From an uncultured Euryhalocaulis sp. (GTDB taxonomy: Bacteria; Pseudomonadota; Alphaproteobacteria; Caulobacterales; Maricaulaceae): 64,000 nucleotides of DNA. Position numbers and translations under genes: made by a program. Position 1 is the first letter of the stretch. Every line of letters begins with the position of its first letter. The notes beneath the pieces were generated by a model. It did no database searches. It had not been told where the DNA came from and saw nothing but the letters and a program-made list of their open reading frames with translations. The DNA lies in contig CAJXKJ010000010.1 of NCBI GenBank assembly GCA_913055605.1, positions 1 to 64,000 on the forward strand. The letters run 5' to 3'. Shown in pieces: positions 40,556 through 49,708 of the stretch.

Positions 40556-41260
40556 ATGACACGAATGATGGCGATACTGACCTCCGCCTCCGTTTGCGCG
40601 CTGGCGCTCGCCGCGTGCGGCGACAACGACACGTCCAGCCAGGCGGAGCTGGAAGCCGCCGCTCCGACGCCGGAGATGGACGCCGATCCGAACGATCTGC
40701 CCGATCCGGCCATGGAAGAGGACATGGCGGCGGTCCCCGACACCGCGCCGCCCCCGGCCCTGGACGTGGACGAGCCCTATGATCCGGAGGCCGATTACGG
40801 CGAGCCGGGCGCCCGCGCCGATTTCGAATTCGCCGAAGAGGGCAGCGGCACGGCCTGGTTCTTCGAGACCGGCGAGGGCGTGCGCGTCTATGCGCTGGTG
40901 CGCGGGATGAGCCCGGGCGGCCACGCCATACACCTGCACGTCACGGGCGACTGCTCGGCGCCGGACTTCTCCAGCGCCGGCGGGCATCTGGGCGAGGAAG
41001 CCGGGATGGAGCTGCCGGACAAGCCGGACGATTTCGAGGCCGGGGTCCTGCCCGATCTGACGGTGGGCGACGATGGCTCCGGCACGCTGAACGCGACGCT
41101 GGAATTCGTCACCTTCTCCGAGGACACCGAGCGGACCTGGCCGATGTTCGACGCGGACGGCGCGGCGATCGTGATCCACCGCTATGCGAGCGGCGAGCTG
41201 CCCGCGGGCGAGGACAATCCCCGGATCGCCTGCGGCGAAATCTTCGAATCCAGCCTTTAA
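40556..41260 (+). CDS. SodC-like (Cu/Zn superoxide dismutase family) lipoprotein, zinc site apparently lost
   Basis: A 234-residue protein. The signal ends at a lipobox (LALAAC, Cys21); an acidic Pro-rich linker (about 25-85) leads to a SodC domain (about 88-230). Copper ligands are kept: His126 and His128 ('IHLHVTGDC'), His144 ('SAGGH') and His208 ('IVIHRY'). The disulfide Cys133/Cys226 and Arg223 are kept. The zinc loop, normally H..H-x-G-D, reads 'DDFEAGVLPDL', with Glu and Val replacing the zinc His and Asp. It may be a copper-only SOD. The AGTT/GGAAC pair upstream suggests EcfG control. Confidence 0.82.
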   Translation: MTRMMAILTSASVCALALAACGDNDTSSQAELEAAAPTPEMDADPNDLPDPAMEEDMAAVPDTAPPPALDVDEPYDPEADYGEPGARADFEFAEEGSGTAWFFETGEGVRVYALVRGMSPGGHAIHLHVTGDCSAPDFSSAGGHLGEEAGMELPDKPDDFEAGVLPDLTVGDDGSGTLNATLEFVTFSEDTERTWPMFDADGAAIVIHRYASGELPAGEDNPRIACGEIFESSL

Positions 41261-41342
41261 GCCGCGTTCGCCGTCCCTAAAATCGGGAACCGCCGGGCGT
41301 CCCGGCGCTTAAACCCGGCGGAACAACGGCGAAGGACGGCGC

Positions 41343-42284
41343 ATGGCCGCACAGACTCCGGCTCCTGAACAGATCACGGACGCGCTGGCCTCCCTCGCGG
41401 AGCCGGCGGCGGGCGAGGAGCTGGCGCCGGTGGAGGCGCTCACCCAGACGCTGATCCAGCTTGGCAACGGGGTGATCGAGCGGTTGCCCTATCTGGGCAT
41501 CGCCGTAGTCCTGATTTTCATCACCGCGGTGTTCGCCGCGTTCGTCGCCAAATTCTCCGAAAAGGCGCTGATGCGCGCCCATATGCGGCGCGAACTGGTG
41601 ACGCTTTTCACCAACATGTCGAGCATCTTCATCTGGTTGCTGGGCATCGCCATCGCCACGGTGGTCGTCATCCCGAGCGTGACGCCGGCCAAGCTGCTGG
41701 CCGGTCTCGGCATCGGCGGCATCGCGGTCGGCTTCGCCTTCAAGGACATTTTCGAGAATTTCCTGGCCGGGGTGATCATCCTGTTCCGCAAGGAGATGCG
41801 GATCGGGGATTTCATCGAATGCGAGGGCGTGGAGGGCGACGTGGAGAAAATCTCCATCCGCGAGACCCATGTGCGCCAGAAGGACGGCCAGCTGGTGATC
41901 GCGCCGAACGCCATGCTGTTCACCAATCCGGTCTTTATCCGCACCGACCTTAAGCTGCGCCGGGAGGAGCTGGTGGTCGGCGTCGATTACGCCACCGACC
42001 TGTCCAAGGCGGCCGATGCGCTGAACGCGGCGCTGCAATCCTGCGAGACGGTGAGCAGCGAGAAGGAGACGGAGGTGAAGCTGATCTCCTTCGGCGGGTC
42101 GTCCATCGACTTCAAGATTCTGTGGTGGACCGGCTCCGCCCCGAAAGACCAGCGCGCCTCGTTCGACGAGGTGGCGTTCGCGGTGAAGCGTGAGCTGGAC
42201 GCCGCGGGCATCACCATCCCGTTCCCGCAGGTCACGCTGTCGGCGCGCGAAGTGCTGCGCTTCACCGGGCCCGGCTCCGACTAG
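41343..42284 (+). CDS. Small-conductance mechanosensitive channel (MscS family)
   Basis: A 313-residue membrane protein. TM helices lie near 45-75 and 90-110, then the pore helix with small-residue pattern 'LLAGLGIGGIAVGFAFKDIFENFLAGVIILF' (about 118-148, read as two parts). A cytoplasmic MscS beta domain follows ('GDFIECEGVEGDVEKISIRETHVRQKDGQLVIAPN'). It opens on membrane tension to release osmolytes. It sits 82 bp after the SodC-like gene; no clear EcfG promoter precedes it. Confidence 0.92.
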   Translation: MAAQTPAPEQITDALASLAEPAAGEELAPVEALTQTLIQLGNGVIERLPYLGIAVVLIFITAVFAAFVAKFSEKALMRAHMRRELVTLFTNMSSIFIWLLGIAIATVVVIPSVTPAKLLAGLGIGGIAVGFAFKDIFENFLAGVIILFRKEMRIGDFIECEGVEGDVEKISIRETHVRQKDGQLVIAPNAMLFTNPVFIRTDLKLRREELVVGVDYATDLSKAADALNAALQSCETVSSEKETEVKLISFGGSSIDFKILWWTGSAPKDQRASFDEVAFAVKRELDAAGITIPFPQVTLSAREVLRFTGPGSD

Positions 42285-42323
42285 CGGGCGGCGCAGCCCC
42301 GACGGGTCCGCAGACACCCCGCA

Positions 42324-42349
42324 GGAACCCTGCAGGGCAGGCGGACGTT
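42324..42349 (+). promoter_or_regulatory. EcfG-type promoter, exact boxes (N17), for the AsmA-like gene
   Basis: GGAAC (42324-42328), 17 nt, CGTT (42346-42349). Confidence 0.65.
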
Positions 42350-42382
42350 CTTGGGCGATAATCAATGTCATAGGGATGATTC

Positions 42383-44200
42383 ATGGCTCAGGGCCGCCCT
42401 TTCCAGACGGCGATTGTCGCAATTCTCGCAATCGCGGCGGTTCTGGCCGGAATCGTATTCCTGGGCCTCATCGCCCTGACCAATCCGGCCATCGCCACCC
42501 CCCTCACGCGCACCGCCATCGGCGTCGCTACCGGGCAGGACACCGAGCTGGAGCGCGCGCAGCTGGTCCTGGGCTGGCCGTTCGGGTTCGAGATGCGCGG
42601 CCTGCAGATCGCCGGCGGCGTCGCGCCGACCAGCGTGGGCGCCATAAACGGAAAGCTGAATCCGCTGGGCGTGCTGCCGGGCGTTTCGGCGCTGCCGCTG
42701 GTGCAGACCAGCGAGGGGCGGCTGAGCGCGCGGGTCGGCGGCGAGGCGGGCGGCGCGGCGCCGGGCTGGCTGGCGGAGATCGGCCAGGTCGACGCCGAAA
42801 ATATCGAGATCGCTTTGGCGCGCGAGGGGGAGGCCGAGCCCGACATCTTCGTCATCGACACCGCCTCGGGCCGCCCGGCCGGCGGGGCGCTGAACCTGGT
42901 CGGACGCGGCGGCGGCGCAACGGTGTTCTTCGACGGCGGTCTGGCCGGCCCGTTCACGCGCGGCATCGAGGGGGACATCACGCTCCGCGGCGAGAATCTG
43001 GCGCAGTTCGCCGACCTGCTGGGCCTCGCGGCGCCGGACACCCCGCCCTATGAGTGGAATGCGCGCCTGTCCTCCGGCGTGAACACTTGGCGGCTGGAGG
43101 GCATCACCGGGACGGTGGGCGACAGCGACCTGGCCGGCGACATCGAGGTGGCGCTGGGCGGCGAGCGGCCCTTTATCGACGCCGATCTGCGCTCCGACTC
43201 GCTGGATTTCGACGATCTGGGCCTGTTCATCGGCGCCCCGACCCAGGTGGAGGGCGAGGAGACGGCCAACGAGCTGCAGCGCCAGACAAACGAGGCGTTC
43301 CAGCAGAGCGACCGGCTGATCCCCGACTCCACGCTGGACCTGCAGCGAATCCGGGCGGTGGACGCCGACGTGAATTTCGAGGCCGGCAGCGTGCGCGCCG
43401 GCGGCTTTCCGCTGGAAACCGTGTCCACCCATATGACGCTGGAAGACGGCGTGATGCGGTTCGACCCGATCGAGTTCGACGCGGCGCGCGGCCATCTGCT
43501 GTCCACCATCAAAATTGACGCCAGCGGGGAGACAGTGTCCACCGACGCCTCCGGCCAGATCGACGGCGTCCAGCTGGGCGACATGGCCGGCGGGAATATC
43601 GGCCGCGGGGAGCTGGAGGGCCGCTTCGCGCTCAGCACGACGGGCCAGAATCTGCGCGAGGCCGCGGCGGCGGCCAACGGCGCGCTGGCGATGTGGATGC
43701 GCGACGGCGCGATCCGGGCGCTGGCCGAGGAAGGCGCGGACCTGGACCTGGGCGAGGCGCTGATCCTGCTGGTGTCGGAGGAGGAGGATCAGCCGATCCT
43801 GTCCGAACTGCGCTGCGGCGTGGTGCGCTTCAACATGGACAGCGGCGCCGCGCGCGCCGAGCCGATCGTGTTCGACAGCACCGACAGCACGATCGCGGTG
43901 CAGGGCCAGATCGATTTTTCGGACGAAAGCCTCGATCTGGATATCGACGCGGACAACAAGGATTTCAGCTGGGGCCAGATCCTGGGCGATATCGAGATCG
44001 GCGGCACGCTGCGCAATCCGGCGATCCGGCCCGAACTGGGCGGCGCCATCGCCCAGGGCGGGATCGCGGCGCTGCTGGGCGCAATCGCCGGGCCGCTGGC
44101 GGCGCTGCCCTTCTTCAATCCGGAGGAGGCGGACGACGCCCCCTGTCAGGAGCTGATGGCCCGGGCGCGTCAGGCACCCACGCCCGCCGCCGCGCCCTGA
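42383..44200 (+). CDS. AsmA-like inner-membrane protein
   Basis: A 605-residue protein with one N-terminal TM helix (about 9-33) and a long periplasmic beta-rich part with repeating '[24 protein letters not shown]'-type strands (about 240-270) and a C-terminal AsmA signature ('[40 protein letters not shown]' parts, about 400-440; '[17 protein letters not shown]' near the end). AsmA-like proteins are thought to move phospholipids between membranes. A cytosine-rich '[13 protein letters not shown]' tail closes it. It is preceded by an exact EcfG site and followed by queA. Confidence 0.88.
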   Translation: MAQGRPFQTAIVAILAIAAVLAGIVFLGLIALTNPAIATPLTRTAIGVATGQDTELERAQLVLGWPFGFEMRGLQIAGGVAPTSVGAINGKLNPLGVLPGVSALPLVQTSEGRLSARVGGEAGGAAPGWLAEIGQVDAENIEIALAREGEAEPDIFVIDTASGRPAGGALNLVGRGGGATVFFDGGLAGPFTRGIEGDITLRGENLAQFADLLGLAAPDTPPYEWNARLSSGVNTWRLEGITGTVGDSDLAGDIEVALGGERPFIDADLRSDSLDFDDLGLFIGAPTQVEGEETANELQRQTNEAFQQSDRLIPDSTLDLQRIRAVDADVNFEAGSVRAGGFPLETVSTHMTLEDGVMRFDPIEFDAARGHLLSTIKIDASGETVSTDASGQIDGVQLGDMAGGNIGRGELEGRFALSTTGQNLREAAAAANGALAMWMRDGAIRALAEEGADLDLGEALILLVSEEEDQPILSELRCGVVRFNMDSGAARAEPIVFDSTDSTIAVQGQIDFSDESLDLDIDADNKDFSWGQILGDIEIGGTLRNPAIRPELGGAIAQGGIAALLGAIAGPLAALPFFNPEEADDAPCQELMARARQAPTPAAAP

Positions 44201-44246
44201 CTGCTGGCGCCTTGACCCCCGGCTTCCGCGGCGCCCATACCGCGCC

Positions 44247-45299
44247 ATGCGCGTCGACGCTTTCGATTTCGACCTTCCCGAAGAGCTGATCGCCCTGCGC
44301 CCGGCGCGGCCGCGCGATTCCGCGCGCCTGCTGGTGGTGCGGCCGGGCGAGGCGTTCGGCGACCGGTGGATGCGCGACCTGCCGGACCTGCTGCGGGCCG
44401 GGGACCTGATGGTGTTCAACGACTCCCGGGTCATCCACGCGGCGCTGGCCGGAACGCGCGCGCCACGCGGCGACGGCGAGGCCGTGCGGATCGAGGCGAA
44501 TCTGCACGCCCGCGACGGCGCCGATCTGTGGCGCGCCTTCCTGCGCCCCGCCAAGCGGGTGCGGGAGGGAGACGCGATCCGGTTCGGCGATCTGGAAGCG
44601 CGTGTGGAAGCGCGCGGGGAGGGCGGGGAGGCGGCCCTGCGTTTCGCAGAGTCCGGCGCGGCGCTGGACGCGGCGCTGGAGCGCGTCGGCGCGCCGCCGC
44701 TGCCGCCCTATATCGCGCGCAAGCGGGCGCCGGACGCGGACGACGAGGCGGACTATCAGACCGTGTTCGCCGACGCGCCGGGGTCGGTCGCCGCGCCGAC
44801 GGCCGGGCTGCACTTCACGCCGGGACTGCTGTCGGGGCTGGAGGGGGCGGGCGTGCAGTCGGCCCGGGTGACCCTGCATGTCGGGGCGGGAACGTTCCTG
44901 CCGGTGAAGAGCGACGACACCGCCGGCCACCGCATGCATTCGGAGCGGTTCGAGATTTCCGAGGCTGCGGCGGCCGCGATCAACGCCGCCAAGGACGAGG
45001 GGCGGCGCGTGATCCCTGTGGGCACGACCGCGCTGCGCACGCTGGAGGCGGCGGGGGCCGGGGGGCGCGTGGCGGCGGGGGCGGGGGCCACGGATATCTT
45101 CATCACCCCCGGCTACCGGTTCCGGATCGCCGATGCGCTGCTGACCAATTTTCACCTGCCCCGGTCGACGCTTTTCATGCTGGTGAGCGCGTTTTCGGGC
45201 CTGGAGCAAATGCAATCCGCGTATTCGTACGCAGTTGCACAAAAATTCCGGTTTTATTCTTACGGCGACGGATGCCTGCTCTTTCCACAGGGCGGATAG
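44247..45299 (+). CDS. queA: S-adenosylmethionine:tRNA ribosyltransferase-isomerase
   Basis: A 350-residue enzyme of queuosine synthesis. It opens with '[26 protein letters not shown]', has '[13 protein letters not shown]', '[18 protein letters not shown]', '[15 protein letters not shown]', '[17 protein letters not shown]' and '[21 protein letters not shown]' (quoted in short parts). It transfers and isomerises the ribosyl group of SAM to 7-aminomethyl-7-deazaguanine in tRNA. In many genomes tgt follows; here it does not. Confidence 0.95.
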   Translation: MRVDAFDFDLPEELIALRPARPRDSARLLVVRPGEAFGDRWMRDLPDLLRAGDLMVFNDSRVIHAALAGTRAPRGDGEAVRIEANLHARDGADLWRAFLRPAKRVREGDAIRFGDLEARVEARGEGGEAALRFAESGAALDAALERVGAPPLPPYIARKRAPDADDEADYQTVFADAPGSVAAPTAGLHFTPGLLSGLEGAGVQSARVTLHVGAGTFLPVKSDDTAGHRMHSERFEISEAAAAAINAAKDEGRRVIPVGTTALRTLEAAGAGGRVAAGAGATDIFITPGYRFRIADALLTNFHLPRSTLFMLVSAFSGLEQMQSAYSYAVAQKFRFYSYGDGCLLFPQGG

Positions 45300-45315
45300 A
45301 TATTCGCGTTTATCC

Positions 45316-45396
45316 GTTACCGGCCCCCTAAATGGGTAACCAACCGTTAGAAACCATTACAATTGCGCACAAGATGGACCCGAATCGGCAATCTTG
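45316..45396 (+). repeat. Inverted repeats in the queA downstream region
   Basis: GTTACC (45316-45321) with GGTAAC (45335-45340), and CAAGAT (45370-45375) with ATCTTG (45391-45396), the latter enclosing CCGA-A-TCGG (45380-45388). The second set could fold as a nested hairpin in the leader of the small gene at 45468. No U-run follows either. Confidence 0.5.
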
Positions 45397-45467
45397 CGTT
45401 TCATTAGGGCGCGAAGAGGCGAGAACCGCCCAAGCGTTTGAAATGAAGTAGCGAATGGGCGTTTGTC

Positions 45468-45629
45468 GTGGTTGACGATACGGATCCGAGGCATATCTGG
45501 CGCGGCATCGGCCGTGGGCTGGATCAATGCTACCCGCCGGACCGGGAGCAGGTCGACAACACGTTCGACGATCTGCTCGATGCGCTCCGCCAGAAAGACC
45601 AATCGAAAGACGCCTCGGCCGGGGCCTAG
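45468..45629 (+). CDS. Small 53-residue protein, possible NepR-like fold
   Basis: GTG start at 45468, stop 45629. The sequence contains 'IGRGLDQCYPPDREQ' followed by 'VDNTFDDLLDALRQ'. Compared with NepR (29610-29795), the spacing I-G-R-x-L-x-Q-x-Y and V-x-x-x-F-x-x-L-L-x-x-L is the same apart from one missing residue between the helices. No good Shine-Dalgarno is visible and no EcfG promoter lies upstream. It may instead be an unrelated short ORF. Confidence in coding is modest; the NepR link is a hypothesis. Confidence 0.4.
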   Translation: MVDDTDPRHIWRGIGRGLDQCYPPDREQVDNTFDDLLDALRQKDQSKDASAGA

Positions 45630-45647
45630 CCCCAGCGAGCCGAAGGC

Positions 45648-46295
45648 CTAGCCGCCGGCGCCGAGCCAGCGGGACGGATCGGCCATGCCCTGCGGGTCCG
45701 CCTGCGGCTGTGTGGCCTGTCCGGAATATTCCCGCTGGACGGAATAGCGCGGCGGGCCCGATCCGCGCGGCATGGAGGTGACGCGCGCCGTCGGCTGGGC
45801 GCTCTGCTGGCCGTCTGCGGTCTGCGTGACGGCGGGGGCGGTCTCTTCGGCCTCCGACTCCTCTTCGGCCTCGTCCTCCTCCTCGCCCTGCTCCCACATG
45901 CCGCCGGGCACGTTGACGAGCTGGACCGGCGGGCCGCCGGGGTCCTGGGACAGGCCGGCATATTGATTGCCCCGGAACATGGAGGATGAGCCGGCCGCCG
46001 CGACGGGCGTTCCGACATTGCCGGACAGGCCGGAGTCGCAGCAGGAATCGGGCTTGGTCGCGACCTCGCCGGACAGCAATTCGCAGCGCGCCTGGGGGCC
46101 GTCGGCGCCGGGGCGGACCCAGCTCCAGCCCGAGCACGCGGCATTCAGGGAACAGGACAGGCGGCACATGAAGGCGCTGCCGCCGGGCGTGCTCTGCTGG
46201 ACCGTGCCGGTGCGCGCGACGCCGCGCTCCATCAATTGCGCATGCGCCGGCGCGGCCAGCGCCAGCACCGCAAGGACGATCAGGACGGGTTTCAT
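45648..46295 (-). CDS. Exported PAN/apple-domain-like protein
   Basis: A 215-residue protein with a signal peptide (about residues 1-19) and an N-terminal PAN-like Cys pattern (about 20-75): 'MCRLSCSLNAACSGWSWVR' then 'ARCELLSGEV' and 'DSCCDSG', six Cys forming probable disulfides. The rest is low-complexity: a Glu-rich stretch (about 128-145) and a Gln/Pro-rich tail. PAN domains bind carbohydrate or protein; here it is probably surface or periplasmic. ATG 46295 has a GGAGGCG site. It ends 18 bp from the small gene on the other strand. Confidence 0.75.
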   Translation of the reverse strand: MKPVLIVLAVLALAAPAHAQLMERGVARTGTVQQSTPGGSAFMCRLSCSLNAACSGWSWVRPGADGPQARCELLSGEVATKPDSCCDSGLSGNVGTPVAAAGSSSMFRGNQYAGLSQDPGGPPVQLVNVPGGMWEQGEEEDEAEEESEAEETAPAVTQTADGQQSAQPTARVTSMPRGSGPPRYSVQREYSGQATQPQADPQGMADPSRWLGAGG

Positions 46296-46334
46296 GTACG
46301 CCTCCGGGGCCGCCATCCGGCCGCCGGACCGGGG

Positions 46335-46583
46335 TCAGGCGGCGGCGTAGAAATCGTTCACGTCGGCCGCGCCAGTGACGCTGATCGCGACCTTTTCCCC
46401 CTGGATCACAATCTCCCCGCGCGCGATCGGGTGGTTGTTGGCCAGCACCCAGACCTCGTCGCTTTCGCGCGCGTCCAGAGGAATGACCGCGCCGCGACCC
46501 ATGCGCAGGAACTGGCCGATCGGAATCTTCGATCGTCCCAGCAGGATCGAAATCTCGACCTCGACTGCGTCGAGTTGGCTCAT
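46335..46583 (-). CDS. FliN-like SpoA-domain protein
   Basis: An 82-residue protein equal to one SPOA (FliN/YscQ C-terminal) domain: '[31 protein letters not shown]' (parts), '[18 protein letters not shown]' and 'KVAISVTG'. FliN forms the flagellar switch C-ring and binds CheY/FliM. The protein is at the short end for FliN, with no N-terminal extension. No other flagellar or type III secretion gene is nearby, so its location is orphan. It is 39 bp from the PAN gene. Confidence 0.8.
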   Translation of the reverse strand: MSQLDAVEVEISILLGRSKIPIGQFLRMGRGAVIPLDARESDEVWVLANNHPIARGEIVIQGEKVAISVTGAADVNDFYAAA

Positions 46584-46687
46584 TCCCCGGCCCTTCCACC
46601 GTTTGGGGCGGACAATGCGCGCGCGCCGGTTACGCGCCGATTAACGGCAAGCTGTTCAAAAACCGCCCGCCGTGCGAGCAAAGCCCC

Positions 46688-47386
46688 ATGAGCAGGGCGG
46701 ATTTTCCCGACGTGGAATGGGCGGTGTCGCCGGGCGCGGTTCCCTATGAACCGGCGGTCGCGGCGATGGAGCAGCGCGCCGCGGACATCCGCGCCGGGAC
46801 GGCGCGGGAGCTGGTCTGGCTGGTCGAGCATCCGCCGCTCTACACCGCCGGGTCCGGCGCGCGGGCCGAGGAAATCGCGCAGGCCCAGCGTTTCGCGCTG
46901 CACCGTACCGGGCGCGGCGGGCAGGTGACCTATCACGGCCCGGGCCAGCGCGTGGCCTATGTGATGCTGGACCTGGCTTTGCGGGACCGCGACGTGCGCG
47001 CCTATGTGCGCGGGCTGGAGGCCTGGCTGATCGCCGCGCTGGCCGAATTCGGCGTGACGGGCCTGCGCCGGCCGGACCGGGTCGGGGTCTGGGTCGACCG
47101 GACGCGGCCGGGCGGCATGGAGCGCGAGGACAAGATCGCCGCCATCGGCGTGCGCGTGCGCAAATGGGTGACATTCCACGGCGTCGCGCTGAACGTGGAG
47201 CCGGACCTGTCGCACTATGAGGGGATCACGCCGTGCGGGGTGATCGACCCGCGCTATGGCGTGACCAGCCTGGTCGATCTGGGCGTGCCGGTGACGATGG
47301 CGGACGCCGACGAGGCGCTGCGCCGCAGCTTCCCCGCCGTGTTCGGCGCCCGCCCTGTCAGCGCCGCGCCGCCGGCGGTTACTTAG
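46688..47386 (+). CDS. lipB: Octanoyl-[acyl-carrier-protein]:protein N-octanoyltransferase
   Basis: A 232-residue enzyme that moves octanoate from ACP to lipoyl domains. The catalytic pair is Lys149 ('[19 protein letters not shown]') and Cys183 ('[16 protein letters not shown]'). '[15 protein letters not shown]' (about 73-87) is the substrate motif. The length is typical. It is divergent from the FliN-like gene and overlaps the DUF805 gene at the stop (4 bp, convergent). Confidence 0.95.
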   Translation: MSRADFPDVEWAVSPGAVPYEPAVAAMEQRAADIRAGTARELVWLVEHPPLYTAGSGARAEEIAQAQRFALHRTGRGGQVTYHGPGQRVAYVMLDLALRDRDVRAYVRGLEAWLIAALAEFGVTGLRRPDRVGVWVDRTRPGGMEREDKIAAIGVRVRKWVTFHGVALNVEPDLSHYEGITPCGVIDPRYGVTSLVDLGVPVTMADADEALRRSFPAVFGARPVSAAPPAVT

Positions 47387-47871
47387 TCGGCCGGCGGGGG
47401 GCCGTACGGGTTCGGGCCCGGATCGCTCTTCAGCAGCATGTTGCCGAGATAGACGAAGGCGAAGGAGATCACCGCGCTGGCGATCCCGGCCGGGATCGCG
47501 GTGGCGCGGGCCGAGGCCTGGGCCTGTTCGAACACCGCGCTGACCGTCGTCGGCTGGGTCTCCGGCGGCGGCGGCGCGAACATGCCGGTGATGATCTGGC
47601 TGACCACGATGCTGACGATGATCCAGACGACCAGGACGGCGATCACCAGCCATCCCGATTTGCCGGCGTCGTGCAGGCGTTTCACCCAGATCACGACCCA
47701 GGGATAGAGCAGCAGGATCGACAGCAGGCCGGAGATGATCAGCACGGCCGGGCTGACGACCGTCAGTACGGAAATCAAAAACCCGATCACGATCAGGATA
47801 AGACCGCTTTTCAGGAACATCGAAGGGCCCAGGCGGCCGCCCGGACTCAGCAGTGCGGAGCCGATACTCAT
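47383..47871 (-). CDS. DUF805 family membrane protein
   Basis: A 162-residue protein with about four TM helices (about 18-38, 40-58, 75-95, 118-142) and the DUF805 signature around '[22 protein letters not shown]' (His-Asp in 'RLHDAG'). A Pro-rich end, '[14 protein letters not shown]'. Small envelope membrane proteins of unknown function. A short CCCC-AGTCTTGTT-GGGG hairpin separates it from the next gene. Confidence 0.85.
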   Translation of the reverse strand: MSIGSALLSPGGRLGPSMFLKSGLILIVIGFLISVLTVVSPAVLIISGLLSILLLYPWVVIWVKRLHDAGKSGWLVIAVLVVWIIVSIVVSQIITGMFAPPPPETQPTTVSAVFEQAQASARATAIPAGIASAVISFAFVYLGNMLLKSDPGPNPYGPPPAD

Positions 47872-47908
47872 GAAAACCTCCCCAGTCTTGTTGGGGCGAT
47901 GATAGCGA

Positions 47909-48331
47909 TTACGACCCTTCGGGGAAGAACCGCACCTCGACCCGCCGGCGCATCGGTTCGGTCACGCCCTCGGCGCTGCGGGCTCCGGCCTCGCCGATCG
48001 CCAGGATCTCCACCTGTTCGGCGGTGACGCCGCGCGCCAGCAGCGCCTCGAACACCGCATGGGCGCGGTCGGACGAAATCTGGCGGTTGGTTTCGGGATC
48101 GCCGGCCGGGTCGGCAAAGCCGGCCACTTCCAGACGGGCGCCTGCGCATCCGGCGATCTGGTCCGCGGCGGCGTCCAGCACCTCGTTGGACAGCTCGTCC
48201 AGCATGACCTGGTCGCGCGCGAAATAGATCGAGAAAATCTCCGCCGGGCAGGCGCCGGCCGCGTCCATGCGGGGCGCGGTGGCGCAGGCGGCAAGGCCCA
48301 GCAGCATTGCGCAGAGTACGAGCAGGCGCAT
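47909..48331 (-). CDS. OmpA-family small lipoprotein
   Basis: A 140-residue lipoprotein with lipobox (LAACA, Cys near 16) and a C-terminal OmpA-like peptidoglycan-binding domain ('FSIYFARDQVMLDELSNEVLDAAADQIAG', 'VAGFADPAGDPETNRQISSDRAHAVFEALL', 'RRRVEVRFF', in parts). It lacks a glycine-zipper, unlike the protein at 23455. Probably tethers the outer membrane to peptidoglycan. Convergent with a GH5 gene upstream by 89 bp. Confidence 0.9.
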   Translation of the reverse strand: MRLLVLCAMLLGLAACATAPRMDAAGACPAEIFSIYFARDQVMLDELSNEVLDAAADQIAGCAGARLEVAGFADPAGDPETNRQISSDRAHAVFEALLARGVTAEQVEILAIGEAGARSAEGVTEPMRRRVEVRFFPEGS

Positions 48332-48429
48332 CGGCGTCCCTCTTTGCCGTTCACCAAAAGCAAGCGTTCATATTAGCGCCCTTTTAGGGGCTCTGCGCGA
48401 CAATTCGGCCAGAAAACGGGGTGGATGCG

Positions 48430-49476
48430 ATGGTTCGCCGGGGATTTGGACGATTTCTGCCGGGCGCAGCGGCCGCGGCGCTGCTGGCGTCCTGCTCGCC
48501 GGGCGGGCCGGAGACCCATGCGCCGACCGCCTCCAGCGCCTATTTCCCGGTCCAGCGCTGCATCAATCTGGCCAACGCCCTGAACGCCCCGAACGAGGGC
48601 GACTGGGGCTATACGATCACCGAACAGGATTTGCAGCGCATCGCGGGCGCGGGGTTCGACACGGTGCGCGTGCTGGTCGACTGGCACAGCCATGCGCTGG
48701 AGACCCCGCCCTTCATGGTGGACCCGGCCTATTTCGCGCGCATCGACGAAGTGATCGCCCAGAGCTTCGCGGCCGGGCTCACCGTCATCATCGACATGCA
48801 CAATTACGAGGACATCTACAGCGACCCGCGCGGCCATCGCGACCGCGCCATCGCGATCTGGCGGCAGATCGCGGAGCATTATGCGGACTATCCGCAGGGG
48901 CTGATTTTCGAACTGGTGAACGAGCCGCGCGACGTTCTGGAGGGCGCGCTGTGGGAGGCGATGGCCGCCGACCTGGTGCGCGCAGTGCGGGAGTCCAACC
49001 CGGTGCGGACCATCGTGCTGGGCGGCGACAACTGGTCCTCTCTGTGGGGGCTGCAGCGCCTGCATCTGCCCGAGGACCCGTATCTGGTCGCCACCTTCCA
49101 TTATTACGAGCCGTACGATTTCACCCATCAGGGCGGCGACTGGTTCGAGGATCCGCCGCCGCTGGGCGCGCCCTGGGGCGCGCCGGAGGAGCGGGACCAG
49201 CTGCGTGAGCACATGAATACGGCCGGGGCCTGGGCGGCGGAGAACCGCACGCCGGTCTTCCTGGGCGAATTCGGCGCCTTCCACAAAGCGAACGCCGTGG
49301 ACCGCGCGGCCTGGACGCAGGCGATGCGCGAGGGCGCGGAGGCCAACGGCATGGGCTGGTGCTATTTCGACTATGCGGCCGGCTTCGACGCCTTCGACCG
49401 GGAGCAGCAGCGCTGGCTGCCCGAAATCGTGGCGGCGCTGGACACCGCCGGCTCGCCGCCCGCCCTGCGCCGCTAG
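48430..49476 (+). CDS. GH5-type glycoside hydrolase (cellulase family), lipoprotein
   Basis: A 348-residue protein. A lipobox (LLASC, Cys22) follows an Arg-rich N-terminus. The (beta/alpha)8 GH5 domain shows 'GFDTVRVLVDW', 'VIIDMHNYEDI', the acid/base Glu in 'IFELVNEPRD', 'TFHYYEPYDFTHQG' and the nucleophile Glu in 'FLGEFGAF'. It probably hydrolyses a beta-glucan or mannan outside the cell. The ATG at 48430 is preferred over a GTG at 48421. No sugar transporter or other CAZyme is next to it. Confidence 0.9.
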   Translation: MVRRGFGRFLPGAAAAALLASCSPGGPETHAPTASSAYFPVQRCINLANALNAPNEGDWGYTITEQDLQRIAGAGFDTVRVLVDWHSHALETPPFMVDPAYFARIDEVIAQSFAAGLTVIIDMHNYEDIYSDPRGHRDRAIAIWRQIAEHYADYPQGLIFELVNEPRDVLEGALWEAMAADLVRAVRESNPVRTIVLGGDNWSSLWGLQRLHLPEDPYLVATFHYYEPYDFTHQGGDWFEDPPPLGAPWGAPEERDQLREHMNTAGAWAAENRTPVFLGEFGAFHKANAVDRAAWTQAMREGAEANGMGWCYFDYAAGFDAFDREQQRWLPEIVAALDTAGSPPALRR

Positions 49477-49498
49477 GCGCTCACTCTCTAGCGCGCCG

Positions 49499-49708
49499 CT
49501 AGGCGCCGGCCCGTTTCAGCAGCCAGACGCGCACCGCGCTCGCCAGACCCTGATCGGGGTCTCGCTCAGCGTCGATGTCGGCGATGAGGGCGGGGACGCT
49601 GCATTTGCGGTCCGCGGCCGCAGCCTCCAGCGCCGCCCAGAATTCGGGCTCCAGCGCCAGCGAGCTTTGATGGCCGGCGATGGAGAGCGAACGCTTCTTC
49701 AGCGTCAC
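49499..49708 (-). CDS. RHH_4-type ribbon-helix-helix protein
   Basis: A 69-residue ribbon-helix-helix protein ('KKRSLSIAGHQSSLALEPEFWAALEAAAADRKCSVPALIADIDAERDP', parts). The N-terminal strand and 'SLALEPEFWAALE' are the RHH_4 family pattern. It may bind DNA, but in many alphaproteobacteria it simply follows DUF4169 and fumC with no known targets. It overlaps the DUF4169 gene by 4 bp. Confidence 0.88.
   Translation of the reverse strand: MTLKKRSLSIAGHQSSLALEPEFWAALEAAAADRKCSVPALIADIDAERDPDQGLASAVRVWLLKRAGA

Noticed and set aside
41286-41310. GGAAC-N16-GCTT upstream of mscS
   Set aside because: The -10 does not contain GTT; the GC-rich hairpin nearby explains the sequence better.
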